NCBI RefSeq assembly: GCF_003113895.1
Contig: NZ_BDUD01000001.1
Coordinates: forward strand, 900,416 to 964,415
DNA length: 64,000 nucleotides
Source: Nostoc commune NIES-4072
GTDB lineage: Bacteria > Cyanobacteriota > Cyanobacteriia > Cyanobacteriales > Nostocaceae
Reading direction: 5' to 3'
The translations under genes were made by a program, and so were the position numbers. This document shows, piece by piece, positions 26,102 to 33,909 of the stretch. Positions within the stretch are counted from its first letter, which is position 1, and the number at the start of each line of letters is the position of its first letter. Under the pieces are notes generated by a model, which saw only the letters and a program-made list of their open reading frames with translations, had not been told where the DNA came from and did not search any database.

Positions 26102-29100
26102 CTAAAGAAGAAAGCTTTGTCCAAAGTCCAATTGCCAATTATCACCTAGCCAAGCAGTAATGTTAGTGATATGTGGCCGAAGTTTTCCGATCATAGAAGC
26201 AAACCCTTCGGCTTTCTTTGCATAGTCAAAAGCTCGGTCTAATGCCTTACGCACCTCGTTTTTATCTGGTTGTGGCTTATTTAGCTCCTCCTGGGCATCT
26301 TCAAAGGCATTGCCAATTTTACGACGGTCTGAGGTTTCTAACTTCGCTAGGATCTCATGTAAGGCATTGAGTTCTGCTTGTATGTCGACGCTTATAGGAA
26401 TGCCTACACCGTCACACAGATGCTTATCGCTCTCATTATCAGGGGGATTAGTTTTAAAGTACTCGCGCATAAAATTGCGCCCTTCCTTAAGTAAATACTC
26501 AAAATCCCATCTCCACAGTTTTACGGTGTTGTCAGCACTTGCAGAAGCCAGCATTTTACCATCGGGGCTGAAGCTGACTCCCAAAACCCGTTCTGTATGC
26601 CCAGTTAAGGTTTTAATTTCTTTGCCAGTGGAGGTATCCCACAATTTCACTGTGTTGTCAGCACTTGCAGAAGCCAGCATTTTACCATCGGGGCTGAAGC
26701 TGATCCTATTAACCTCGTTTGTATGCTCAGTCAGGGTTTTAATTTCTTTGCCAGTGGAGGTATCCCACAGTTTTACGGTGTTGTCAACACTTGCAGAAGC
26801 CAGCATTTTACCATCGGGGCTGAAACTGACCCCCCGAACCACATCTCTATGCCCAGTTAGGGTTTTAATTTCTTTGCCGGTGAAAGTATTCCACAGTTTT
26901 ACCGTGTTGTCAGCACTTGCAGAAGCCAGCATTGTACCATCGGGGCTGAAGTTGACTCCCCAAACCGCATTTCTATGCCCAGTTAGGGTTTTAATTTCTT
27001 TGCCGTTAGAGGTATCCCACAGTTTTACCGTGTTGTCATCACTGGCAGAAGCCAGAATTTTCCCATCGGGGCTGAAGCTAACCCACTTAACACAGTTTGT
27101 ATGCTCAGTTAGGGTTTTAATTTCTTTGCCGTTAGAGGTATCCCACAGTTTTACCGTGTTGTCATCACTGGCAGAAGCCAGCATTGTACCATCAGGGCTG
27201 AAGCTGACCCCCAAAACCCAGTTTGTATGCCCAGTTAGGGTTTTAATTTCTTTGCCGTTAGAGGTATCCCACAGTTTTACTGTGTTGTCAGCACTTGCAG
27301 AAGCCAGCATTTTACCATCGGGACTGAAGCTGACCCACCCAACCTCTTCTGTATGCCCAGTTAGGGTTTGAATTTCTTGTCCGGTGGAGGTACTCCACAG
27401 TTTTACCGTATTGTCAACACTGGCAGAAGCCAGCATTTTACCATCGGGGCTGAAGTGAACCTCCCAAACCGCATCTGTATGCCCAGTTAGGGTTTTAATT
27501 TCTTTGCCGGTGGAAGTATCCCACAGTTTTACCGTGTTGTCATCACTGGCAGAAGCCAGCATTTTACCATCGGGGCTGAAGCTGACCCCCAAAACCGCAT
27601 CTGTATGCCCAGTTAGGGTTTTAATTTCTTTGCTGGTAGAGGTATCCCACAGTTTCACCGTCTTATCTTTACTGGCAGAAGCCAGCATTTTACCATCGGG
27701 GCTGAAGCTGACCCCCCAAACCTCGTTTGTATGTCCAGTTAGGGTTTTAATTTCTTTGCCGGTGGAGATATCCCACAGTTTTACCGTGTTGTCATGACTC
27801 GCAGAAGCCAGCATTTTACCATCGGGGCTGAAGTTGACCTCCCAAACCTCGTTTGTATGTCCAGTTAGGGTTTTAATTTCTTTGCCGATGGAAGTATCCC
27901 ACAGTTTTATCGTCTTGTCATAACTCGCAGAAGCCAGCATTTTACCATTGGGGCTGAAGCTGATCCTATTAACCTCATTTGTATGCCCAGTTAGGGTTTG
28001 AATTTCTTGTCCGGTGGAGGTATCCCATAGTTTCACCGTCTTATCTTTACTGGCAGAAGCCAGCATTTTACCATCGGGGCTGAAGCTGACCCGCCAAACC
28101 CAGTTTGTATGCCCAGTTAGGGTTTTAATTTCTTGTCTAGTGAAGGTATCCCACAGTTTCACCGTGTGGTCATCACTCGCAGAAGCCAGCATTTTACCAT
28201 CAGGACTGAAGCTAACCCCATTAACCGAGTTTGCGTGTCCTCCCAAAGTATTGGGTGCGACAACATTGTGAACTGTATTTAATAACGCCAGTTCTACCTG
28301 GATGCGGGTATCTTCATCTACGTAAGGTAAACCAAGCATTTTTTCAGCAGCCATTACACTTGATTTGACAGCTTTTCGTCTATCTGAGTACAAAAATCCA
28401 TCAGAAACTTGAGCTAAGGTATTAATTTGATTGATTTCCTGACTCCACCTTCTGCGTTCTTGCTCTTTTTGTTCGCGATCGCGCAGTTCTATACTAGTCT
28501 GGATAAATTCTTCCTCTTCTTCGCACAGATATTCTCGGCGTTCTTTGAGCTTTTGTTCCGCATCCGCCAACGCTACACCCCGCAACAATGCCCCTTCATC
28601 TCGCTGCGTCTTTTTCCATTGATCGATTCCTATTCGCAACCGATCTTGCCAAGCGCGAAAAATACGGTCTGTGTTCATCCATTGTTGTAATTGACTCCAA
28701 TTACGAATCAGCGCTTCATGGACAACCTCCACTGTTTCTTGATCTTCTGGATTACGACTAGTAACTACTAATCGCGCATCTGCTAATTGTTTCACCAATC
28801 CCCAGCTTGCTTCACCTAATTCGGCTTTCGTCGCCAATCGCCGCGTATCTTCTGTTCCTTCCCCCGGACGCACTAATTGGATGAAAATTCGCCGTACTTT
28901 TTTCTTCTCGTCATCTGTTAAGTTGCCATATTTTTTATCAGCATGGCGAGCTAGGGCACCTTTTACCTCACCTATGTCCTCATAAGCTGCATGAGTTAAC
29001 TGTTTTCCCTTTCGCTGCTTCCACAATTCTGTTAATGCAAACTCCAACAGAGGTAAATTACCGGGTTCTGACTCTACATCATGCAAAATACGTTTTACCA

Positions 29101-29941
29101 GTCCCTCTTGAAAAGTTACCTCTAACGTCTTAGCAGGCTTAACAATTACTTGCTCAAGTTCTTCATAATTCATTGACCTGATAAGCTTGATATCAGTTTT
29201 TAATAGATCTCCAAAAGGAGGATATAACAGCGCATTTCCCAAGAAATCTGCCCGCATTGTTGCAACTAGTACATGCTTGTAGTGTGATTGAGAAGGACAA
29301 GATGGAAAGCTAGCTAATAAAGTATCCAGGAAATTACGGCGAATTTTATGATCCGTGCATAGAGTATAAATTTCTTCAAATTGATCGGCAATTAGCAACA
29401 CCTGATGCGTGGGATGATTTTGATGAATCTGGCCAAATACATCAGCTAGAAGCACATCTTTATTCTGCAAATATTTTGCTAACTGACGAGCTTGAGCTAT
29501 CCGTTCAGTAGCATTCAAATCTGGAGTATAAAGTGGAACTAGCGCTAAAGCCAGGGCATGGAAAGGATCTGAATCGGGACGGAAGTGAGTAAATAGCCAG
29601 TGACCTTCATTTTGAAGTTTGGGCACCAATCCCGCCAGAACTATCGAAGATTTACCACTTCCAGAAGCACCCAAAACGGGTATAAAATTACAGGTTTGAG
29701 TCGCCTCGAAAAGTTCTACTGTACATACCTCACGTCCAAAGAAAAACTCTGCATCATTGGGACTAAAGTGAAACAAACCGCGATAAGGACAAGGAAGATT
29801 GTCATCAGCAACATCAACAGATGTAGGTTTTACCTCTTCCCTGTAATAGAAGTAGTTGTAGATAATGTTGTGATCGCCAACCTGAACACCTTTAACTTCA
29901 CCTTGAAACTCTGTGTGGTTTTTGGGATTATCTTCAGTCAT
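26102..29941 (-). CDS. nSTAND NTPase with 14 WD40 repeats and N-terminal RHIM-like motif
   Basis: 1279 residues. Residues 12-25 (FQGEVKGVQVGDHN) contain a VQVG core like RHIM-type amyloid motifs and match the C-terminus of the upstream CHAT protein. The nSTAND1 module starts at CPYRGLFHFSPNDAEFFFGRE (51-71), with Walker A GASGSGKSS (91-99) and Walker B-like VLLIADQFEE. A winged-helix/helical part and coiled coil follow (to ~560). Fourteen 42-residue WD40 repeats (569-1156) make two seven-blade propellers. A helical tail of ~120 residues follows. It is predicted to be an NLR-like receptor that oligomerises when the propellers bind a trigger. It starts 19 bp after the CHAT gene, so the two form an operon. 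Confidence 0.92.
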   Translation of the reverse strand: MTEDNPKNHTEFQGEVKGVQVGDHNIIYNYFYYREEVKPTSVDVADDNLPCPYRGLFHFSPNDAEFFFGREVCTVELFEATQTCNFIPVLGASGSGKSSIVLAGLVPKLQNEGHWLFTHFRPDSDPFHALALALVPLYTPDLNATERIAQARQLAKYLQNKDVLLADVFGQIHQNHPTHQVLLIADQFEEIYTLCTDHKIRRNFLDTLLASFPSCPSQSHYKHVLVATMRADFLGNALLYPPFGDLLKTDIKLIRSMNYEELEQVIVKPAKTLEVTFQEGLVKRILHDVESEPGNLPLLEFALTELWKQRKGKQLTHAAYEDIGEVKGALARHADKKYGNLTDDEKKKVRRIFIQLVRPGEGTEDTRRLATKAELGEASWGLVKQLADARLVVTSRNPEDQETVEVVHEALIRNWSQLQQWMNTDRIFRAWQDRLRIGIDQWKKTQRDEGALLRGVALADAEQKLKERREYLCEEEEEFIQTSIELRDREQKEQERRRWSQEINQINTLAQVSDGFLYSDRRKAVKSSVMAAEKMLGLPYVDEDTRIQVELALLNTVHNVVAPNTLGGHANSVNGVSFSPDGKMLASASDDHTVKLWDTFTRQEIKTLTGHTNWVWRVSFSPDGKMLASASKDKTVKLWDTSTGQEIQTLTGHTNEVNRISFSPNGKMLASASYDKTIKLWDTSIGKEIKTLTGHTNEVWEVNFSPDGKMLASASHDNTVKLWDISTGKEIKTLTGHTNEVWGVSFSPDGKMLASASKDKTVKLWDTSTSKEIKTLTGHTDAVLGVSFSPDGKMLASASDDNTVKLWDTSTGKEIKTLTGHTDAVWEVHFSPDGKMLASASVDNTVKLWSTSTGQEIQTLTGHTEEVGWVSFSPDGKMLASASADNTVKLWDTSNGKEIKTLTGHTNWVLGVSFSPDGTMLASASDDNTVKLWDTSNGKEIKTLTEHTNCVKWVSFSPDGKILASASDDNTVKLWDTSNGKEIKTLTGHRNAVWGVNFSPDGTMLASASADNTVKLWNTFTGKEIKTLTGHRDVVRGVSFSPDGKMLASASVDNTVKLWDTSTGKEIKTLTEHTNEVNRISFSPDGKMLASASADNTVKLWDTSTGKEIKTLTGHTERVLGVSFSPDGKMLASASADNTVKLWRWDFEYLLKEGRNFMREYFKTNPPDNESDKHLCDGVGIPISVDIQAELNALHEILAKLETSDRRKIGNAFEDAQEELNKPQPDKNEVRKALDRAFDYAKKAEGFASMIGKLRPHITNITAWLGDNWQLDFGQSFLL
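26474..28237 (-). repeat. 126-bp tandem repeats encoding 14 WD40 units
   Basis: Fourteen in-phase copies of a 126-bp unit, nearly identical at DNA level, encoding the pattern VSFSPDGKMLASASxDNTVK. Differences cluster in the codons after HT (two residues), around the following V, and at the residue after ASAS. The uniformity indicates recent homogenisation. Long serine/leucine-rich frames on the opposite strand are shadows of this array. Confidence 0.95.
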
Positions 29942-29960
29942 TCAGATACTCCAGTGGCTT

Positions 29961-30977
29961 TTAAGCAAATTTGTTTTCTTGTTTGTTGTGATCACCGACC
30001 TGGGAACCTTTAACTTCACCTTGAAACACTACATTGGTTTTACTTGGTACTGACTCTTTAGGCTTTTCCTGTTTCAGTAACTCCTGTGCTAACTTAATAA
30101 TTTCTGCATCCTTATCAACTCCTAGATTGATTAACTCTTCTTTAAGCATCGCTTTAAAGGCTTCTGAATCCAGCTTTTTCTCATGCTTGTCTATAATATT
30201 GCTATCATCTTCTTTACCCTGTTCAGCAAACTTCTTTTTAATCAACGTTTTCAAACCCTGATAAGCATCTTTAACTGCTGTTCCTGCCGTATCCTTAGTA
30301 GCAGCAAGCGCACCAGTACCTAAAGCAGCAACAATGAGAGAAATAGAATCCATTAAAGAAATCTCCTTTGTTTTTTGTGGTTTATCTATATTTATTCTTG
30401 TTTTAATAACTGGAATTTCCGCTTGGGAAAGGTTTTCTAGTTTAATCGCCACTAAACCTTCCTGAAACGCTCTTGGAAATACACCTTGAATTTCTGAAGT
30501 TGTGTAACCCAATCCATCATAAAAACCTTGAGCGAACTGGATTGCGGATTTATCCTGAATCTCCTGGTTCATGCCAATGGCAAAATTAATATATTTACTA
30601 ATTGCCTCGGCAGATTTGACAGAGTGGCAAGCATTTAATAGCACACAGTTTACATAATCTGCGTGTAATTCAAACAGCGATGCCAGCCCTTCTGGTGGCA
30701 CAGCTTTGTTCTGTCCTTCATTATCTTCTAACAACAAACTTCCATCTTCTAAACCGTGTCCGCAGAAATGGACAATTTGGGGTTTTTCTTCTGCGATAGC
30801 TCTGCGAATATCCTGGGGCCTAACAGCAGTCCTAATATCAACATCAAACGTATCCCGCCTTACGGCACGTCGGATGCATTCTTCAACTTCCCTAATTTCT
30901 TTATCCAAGCGCAAACCGTGGGGAATTGCTGCCAGAATCAAGATTTTTTGTGGCTGAGTAGCTTGTTCTTTAACCAT
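29961..30977 (-). CDS. CHAT (caspase-like) protease with C-terminal RHIM-like motif
   Basis: 338 residues. The CHAT domain (about 8-175) has the catalytic dyad His74 (IVHFCGHGLEDGS) and Cys117 (VLLNACHS). Residues ~210-310 form a helical module beginning MDSISLIVAALGTGALAATK and containing AVKDAYQGLKTLIKKKF. This module type is found as a separate protein or domain next to amyloid-type motifs in other bacteria. The last ~20 residues carry FQGEVKGSQVGDHN, almost identical to residues 12-25 of the downstream STAND protein. The likely model is that the receptor templates amyloid-like assembly of this motif, which brings proteases together and activates them. The substrate is unknown. It is first gene of the two-gene operon. 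Confidence 0.9.
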   Translation of the reverse strand: MVKEQATQPQKILILAAIPHGLRLDKEIREVEECIRRAVRRDTFDVDIRTAVRPQDIRRAIAEEKPQIVHFCGHGLEDGSLLLEDNEGQNKAVPPEGLASLFELHADYVNCVLLNACHSVKSAEAISKYINFAIGMNQEIQDKSAIQFAQGFYDGLGYTTSEIQGVFPRAFQEGLVAIKLENLSQAEIPVIKTRINIDKPQKTKEISLMDSISLIVAALGTGALAATKDTAGTAVKDAYQGLKTLIKKKFAEQGKEDDSNIIDKHEKKLDSEAFKAMLKEELINLGVDKDAEIIKLAQELLKQEKPKESVPSKTNVVFQGEVKGSQVGDHNKQENKFA

Positions 30978-31402
30978 CTTCCACTCTTGATGATTGGATT
31001 AGACTCTACCAGATTGGGAAGGGATAAATACTACTTCAAAGCTAAATTTAATAATTCCGAAAAGTTGTTCTTTTTGTCATGCTCTCCTAAAGCCAGTTAC
31101 CAAGATGGATTTATCCCCTTGGACTACACGTTCTTGACAAATGTGCAATTACCTTAACGTCTTACCGATTGTACTAGGGAAAAAACGCGAAAAATCAAAA
31201 CCTCTCTTTTCTAAGGCTAGGGTGCACACACAATTTTCTTGATCATACAATCACATTGCATCGACTGACAATGCTATTTTCCTCATTCCCCTGCTGTGTA
31301 TGGGAATAAGGAAAGCTTCATCAAGCTAGGTTTTTAGCACTTGTATGTACACCGTAGCCTCTGAGAAGGAAAGAGGTTTTCCAGATACCGTAAAAAGTCA
31401 GG
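30978..31402. other. Intergenic region between the flv operon and the CHAT gene
   Basis: 425 bp with no supportable gene. It should contain the CHAT-STAND promoter. A 13-bp inverted repeat (TTTCCTCATTCCC / GGGAATAAGGAAA, about 31272-31312) lies downstream of flv2. It lacks a clear T-run on the flv2 side, so I do not call it a terminator. Confidence 0.6.
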
Positions 31403-33142
31403 TTAATAATAACTACCAGATTTACGATGCTCCAAAGCAGTGACACCTTCATTTTCCAACACTTCACCGTGATCGATGACGGCATAAATTAACCATCGAT
31501 CGCCACATTCAAGCTGATTTTGCACCGTACATTCTAAATAGGCTAATGCCTCATTCAAAATCAAACAACCATTAAGAGCAGTTTTTGTGTCAAGATTCGC
31601 AAAGGGATTATCGCCTAAAGTGCTGTGACGAGAAAAATACCGTCGGACATTTCTTCCTTCTTTAAGGATATTCAACACAAATTTATCACCAGGATGATGC
31701 ATTAACTCTGCATTTTGCTCGTTAGCGATCGCAATCATAATTCCTGGCGGGTTAAAAGTTGCCTGCGATACCCAAGAAGTTAAAACCCCTTTGTGAGTTT
31801 CTTCATCACGAGTTGTCACAACACACAGAGAACCAATGATCCGCCCCACTGCTTGTTCGGTACGATCTACATGGGCTTCTGTCACAACCTGGCGGGAAGA
31901 ACGCAGTTTTTTAGTTTTCTTCAAGTTTTGGGCAAATAAAGCACCTGCTTCTTGACACTGCTGAAGAATCTCAGGAGTAGGACTGAAACGCACCCGAAGT
32001 GTTTCAAATCCTAGTTGATAATTAGCATCTTTAAGCTTGCTTTCTATTAAATCTATTGCCTCGCCACTCCAACCGTAAGAACCAAATACCCCTGCTAACT
32101 TAGTTTTAGCCGCCACAGAGAGAACTATTCCTAAAGCAGTTTGAATTTGAGTAGGTGCATGTCCGCCTAAAGTGGGTGAACCGATAATCAAGCCATCGCA
32201 AGTTTCTACAATGCGGTTAATCTCCGCAGAATCGGCTAGTTCACAGTTAATCGATTCTACATTAACTCCATTTTGGATCAAACCTTGAGCGATCGCATTC
32301 GCCAGAATTGCTGTATTTCCATAAGCAGAAGCATAAAGCAAAGCGACACTCAATTCTTGAGATTTTTGCCCTTGACACCATTGACGGTAATCATAAGTAA
32401 AACGGCTGAGGCTGTAACGGACAACTGGGCCGTGTGCTGGGGCATAACATCTGGCTCCCAAAGCTGACAATTTATCTAAGGCTACTTCAACTTGTTTAGC
32501 TTGGGGCGCATGGAGACATTCAAAATAGTAACGACGTTCCGCATCTAACCCTTTCCAATCTTCATCAAACAAAGTATCGTCGCAAATATGAGCGCCAAAA
32601 AGTTTATCTGTGTAGAGAATTTTTGTGGCAGCATCATAAGTACAAAGTCCATCCGCCCACCGGGGAGTTGGTACGGTGACAAATGATAGATGATGTCCTT
32701 GTCCTAAATCTAGAGTATCCCCCGATCGCACCGCTTGAATACGTGACTCCAATTCGGGAAAGGCGGTTTTGAGAGCATTGGCGGCGGGGCGAGAACAAAT
32801 TATAGTGGCTTGAGGAACTTGAGAGAGCAATACTTGCAGAGTTGCGCTGCGGTTGGGATTGACATGACCGAGAACAATGTAATCTAGCGTGGTGAAGTTT
32901 AAATGTTGTGCAAGTTGCTGAAGGTAAATTTCGGTAAAAGATTCGCCAGGAGGGTCAATTAAAGCCTTTTTATCTGCTTGAATCAGATAAGAATTCGCTG
33001 TAGTTCCTCGTTGGCGGGAATACTCCACCTCAAATTTTAATCTGTCCCAAGTCCGCGATCGTAGAATCAGAGTATTTTTACCAATTTCAACAACTTGTAC
33101 ATCTCTGCTATGGTTGGGCGTTAATGTGGCGGCAGTAGACAT
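31403..33142 (-). CDS. flv2: Flavodiiron protein Flv2
   Basis: 579 residues with the three-domain cyanobacterial flavodiiron layout: metallo-beta-lactamase-like diiron domain (1-~250), flavodoxin domain (~265-410, SVALLYASAYGNTAILANAIAQG) and C-terminal flavin reductase domain (~430-579). The first iron-ligand motif is substituted: GHVNPNR in place of HxExDH. Flv1 and Flv2 have such changes, whereas Flv3 and Flv4 keep the ligands. Partner Flv4 is encoded upstream with the psiE-like gene between them, exactly the flv4-sll0218-flv2 order of Synechocystis. The pair takes electrons from the photosystem II side under low CO2 or high light. The role is inferred from that system. Confidence 0.9.
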   Translation of the reverse strand: MSTAATLTPNHSRDVQVVEIGKNTLILRSRTWDRLKFEVEYSRQRGTTANSYLIQADKKALIDPPGESFTEIYLQQLAQHLNFTTLDYIVLGHVNPNRSATLQVLLSQVPQATIICSRPAANALKTAFPELESRIQAVRSGDTLDLGQGHHLSFVTVPTPRWADGLCTYDAATKILYTDKLFGAHICDDTLFDEDWKGLDAERRYYFECLHAPQAKQVEVALDKLSALGARCYAPAHGPVVRYSLSRFTYDYRQWCQGQKSQELSVALLYASAYGNTAILANAIAQGLIQNGVNVESINCELADSAEINRIVETCDGLIIGSPTLGGHAPTQIQTALGIVLSVAAKTKLAGVFGSYGWSGEAIDLIESKLKDANYQLGFETLRVRFSPTPEILQQCQEAGALFAQNLKKTKKLRSSRQVVTEAHVDRTEQAVGRIIGSLCVVTTRDEETHKGVLTSWVSQATFNPPGIMIAIANEQNAELMHHPGDKFVLNILKEGRNVRRYFSRHSTLGDNPFANLDTKTALNGCLILNEALAYLECTVQNQLECGDRWLIYAVIDHGEVLENEGVTALEHRKSGSYY

Positions 33143-33154
33143 AATAACCTCTTA

Positions 33155-33225
33155 ATTGGGAATTGGGCATTGGGCATTGGGCATGGGGCATTGGGCATTG
33201 GGAATTGGGAATTGGTTATTATCCT
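33155..33225. repeat. ATTGGGC/AATTGGG heptamer repeats
   Basis: An imperfect series of 7-bp units (ATTGGGC, ATTGGGA, ATGGGGC) between flv2 and the psiE-like gene. It is the same family as the CAATGCC array at 60611 read on the other strand. Confidence 0.85.
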
Positions 33226-33290
33226 TGTCTCCCTTATCTCCCTAATTTCTAACTCTTAACTCCCCACTCCCCACTCCCTACTCCCTCTTT

Positions 33291-33803
33291 TTAATGACCA
33301 TTGTTTTGTATTAATTCAGACTTGGCTCGGCTTCTATAGCGTTTAGATACTTCTTGTTCGGGATCGATACCTTCAAAGGTAGGGGGTAGCCAAACTCGGA
33401 GGAACAGTAGTACTCCCAGGACTAATAAAAAGGCACAAGTTGCTAATACTTGACTCCAACTTGTTTCTAGAACACCTTTAACAATGACTTCTCGCAAGGC
33501 AGAAACGATGGAAACTTCAACAGCTACCCCAATAGATACTCGATGTTCCTGTAGGTAAATAATCAGCAGTCGGAATAGCTCAACTAAGATAAGTAAAAAG
33601 AGAATATCGGCAGTAACAGCATGAAAATCTAGAGGCGGGAGTAACGAGAGAAACATATCTCTCACCTGAAGCACCATGAAGCTAAATAAACCGATACACA
33701 AAGAAATTACAATCACATCTTGGATAAATTCCAAGGTTCGCACGACGCGCCCACGATTGATTTCGTACATACTAATCGGGGTATTCTCAACAGATTTATA
33801 CAT
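33291..33803 (-). CDS. PsiE-like membrane protein of the flv4-flv2 operon
   Basis: 170 residues with four predicted transmembrane helices: VIVISLCIGLFSFMVLQV, ILFLLILVELFRLLIIYL, a third weaker segment, and LATCAFLLVLGVLLFLRVWL. The layout and the sequence IYLQEHRVSIGVAVEVSIVSALREVIV fit the phosphate-starvation-inducible E (PsiE) family. It corresponds in position to Synechocystis sll0218, which lies between flv4 and flv2 and affects photosystem II stability. That correspondence is from gene order and topology. Paired palindromes lie just upstream. Confidence 0.82.
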   Translation of the reverse strand: MYKSVENTPISMYEINRGRVVRTLEFIQDVIVISLCIGLFSFMVLQVRDMFLSLLPPLDFHAVTADILFLLILVELFRLLIIYLQEHRVSIGVAVEVSIVSALREVIVKGVLETSWSQVLATCAFLLVLGVLLFLRVWLPPTFEGIDPEQEVSKRYRSRAKSELIQNNGH

Positions 33804-33814
33804 AGTTTTTTAGA

Positions 33815-33870
33815 AGACGCGATGAATCGCGTCTGTACAAGAGTGGGTAGAGACGCGATTCATCGCGTCT
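33815..33870. repeat. Paired 20-bp palindromes (AGACGCGAT type)
   Basis: AGACGCGATGAATCGCGTCT at 33815-33834 and AGACGCGATTCATCGCGTCT at 33851-33870. Each is self-complementary, and the two are also complementary to each other. They lie in the flv4-psiE gap and could form hairpins in the operon mRNA. A related palindrome is at 18113-18128. Confidence 0.85.
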
Positions 33871-33909
33871 ATGGGGAGACAATGACAATGACCAATGACA
33901 AATGACAAA

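Noticed and set aside
26474..28237. CRISPR-like regular spacing
   Set aside because: The period is 126 bp of nearly continuous identity with coding sense. There are no short repeats separated by unique spacers.
26310..28271. Long plus-strand Ser/Leu-rich repeat frames opposite the WD40 gene
   Set aside because: They are the antisense shadow of the 126-bp WD40 repeats. The minus-strand product has clear domains and theirs has none.
30756..31157. 133-codon plus-strand frame antisense to the CHAT gene start
   Set aside because: It overlaps the conserved CHAT domain on the other strand and shows no domain of its own.
31272..31312. Terminator for the flv operon
   Set aside because: A 13-bp inverted repeat is present but without a T-run in the flv2 direction.
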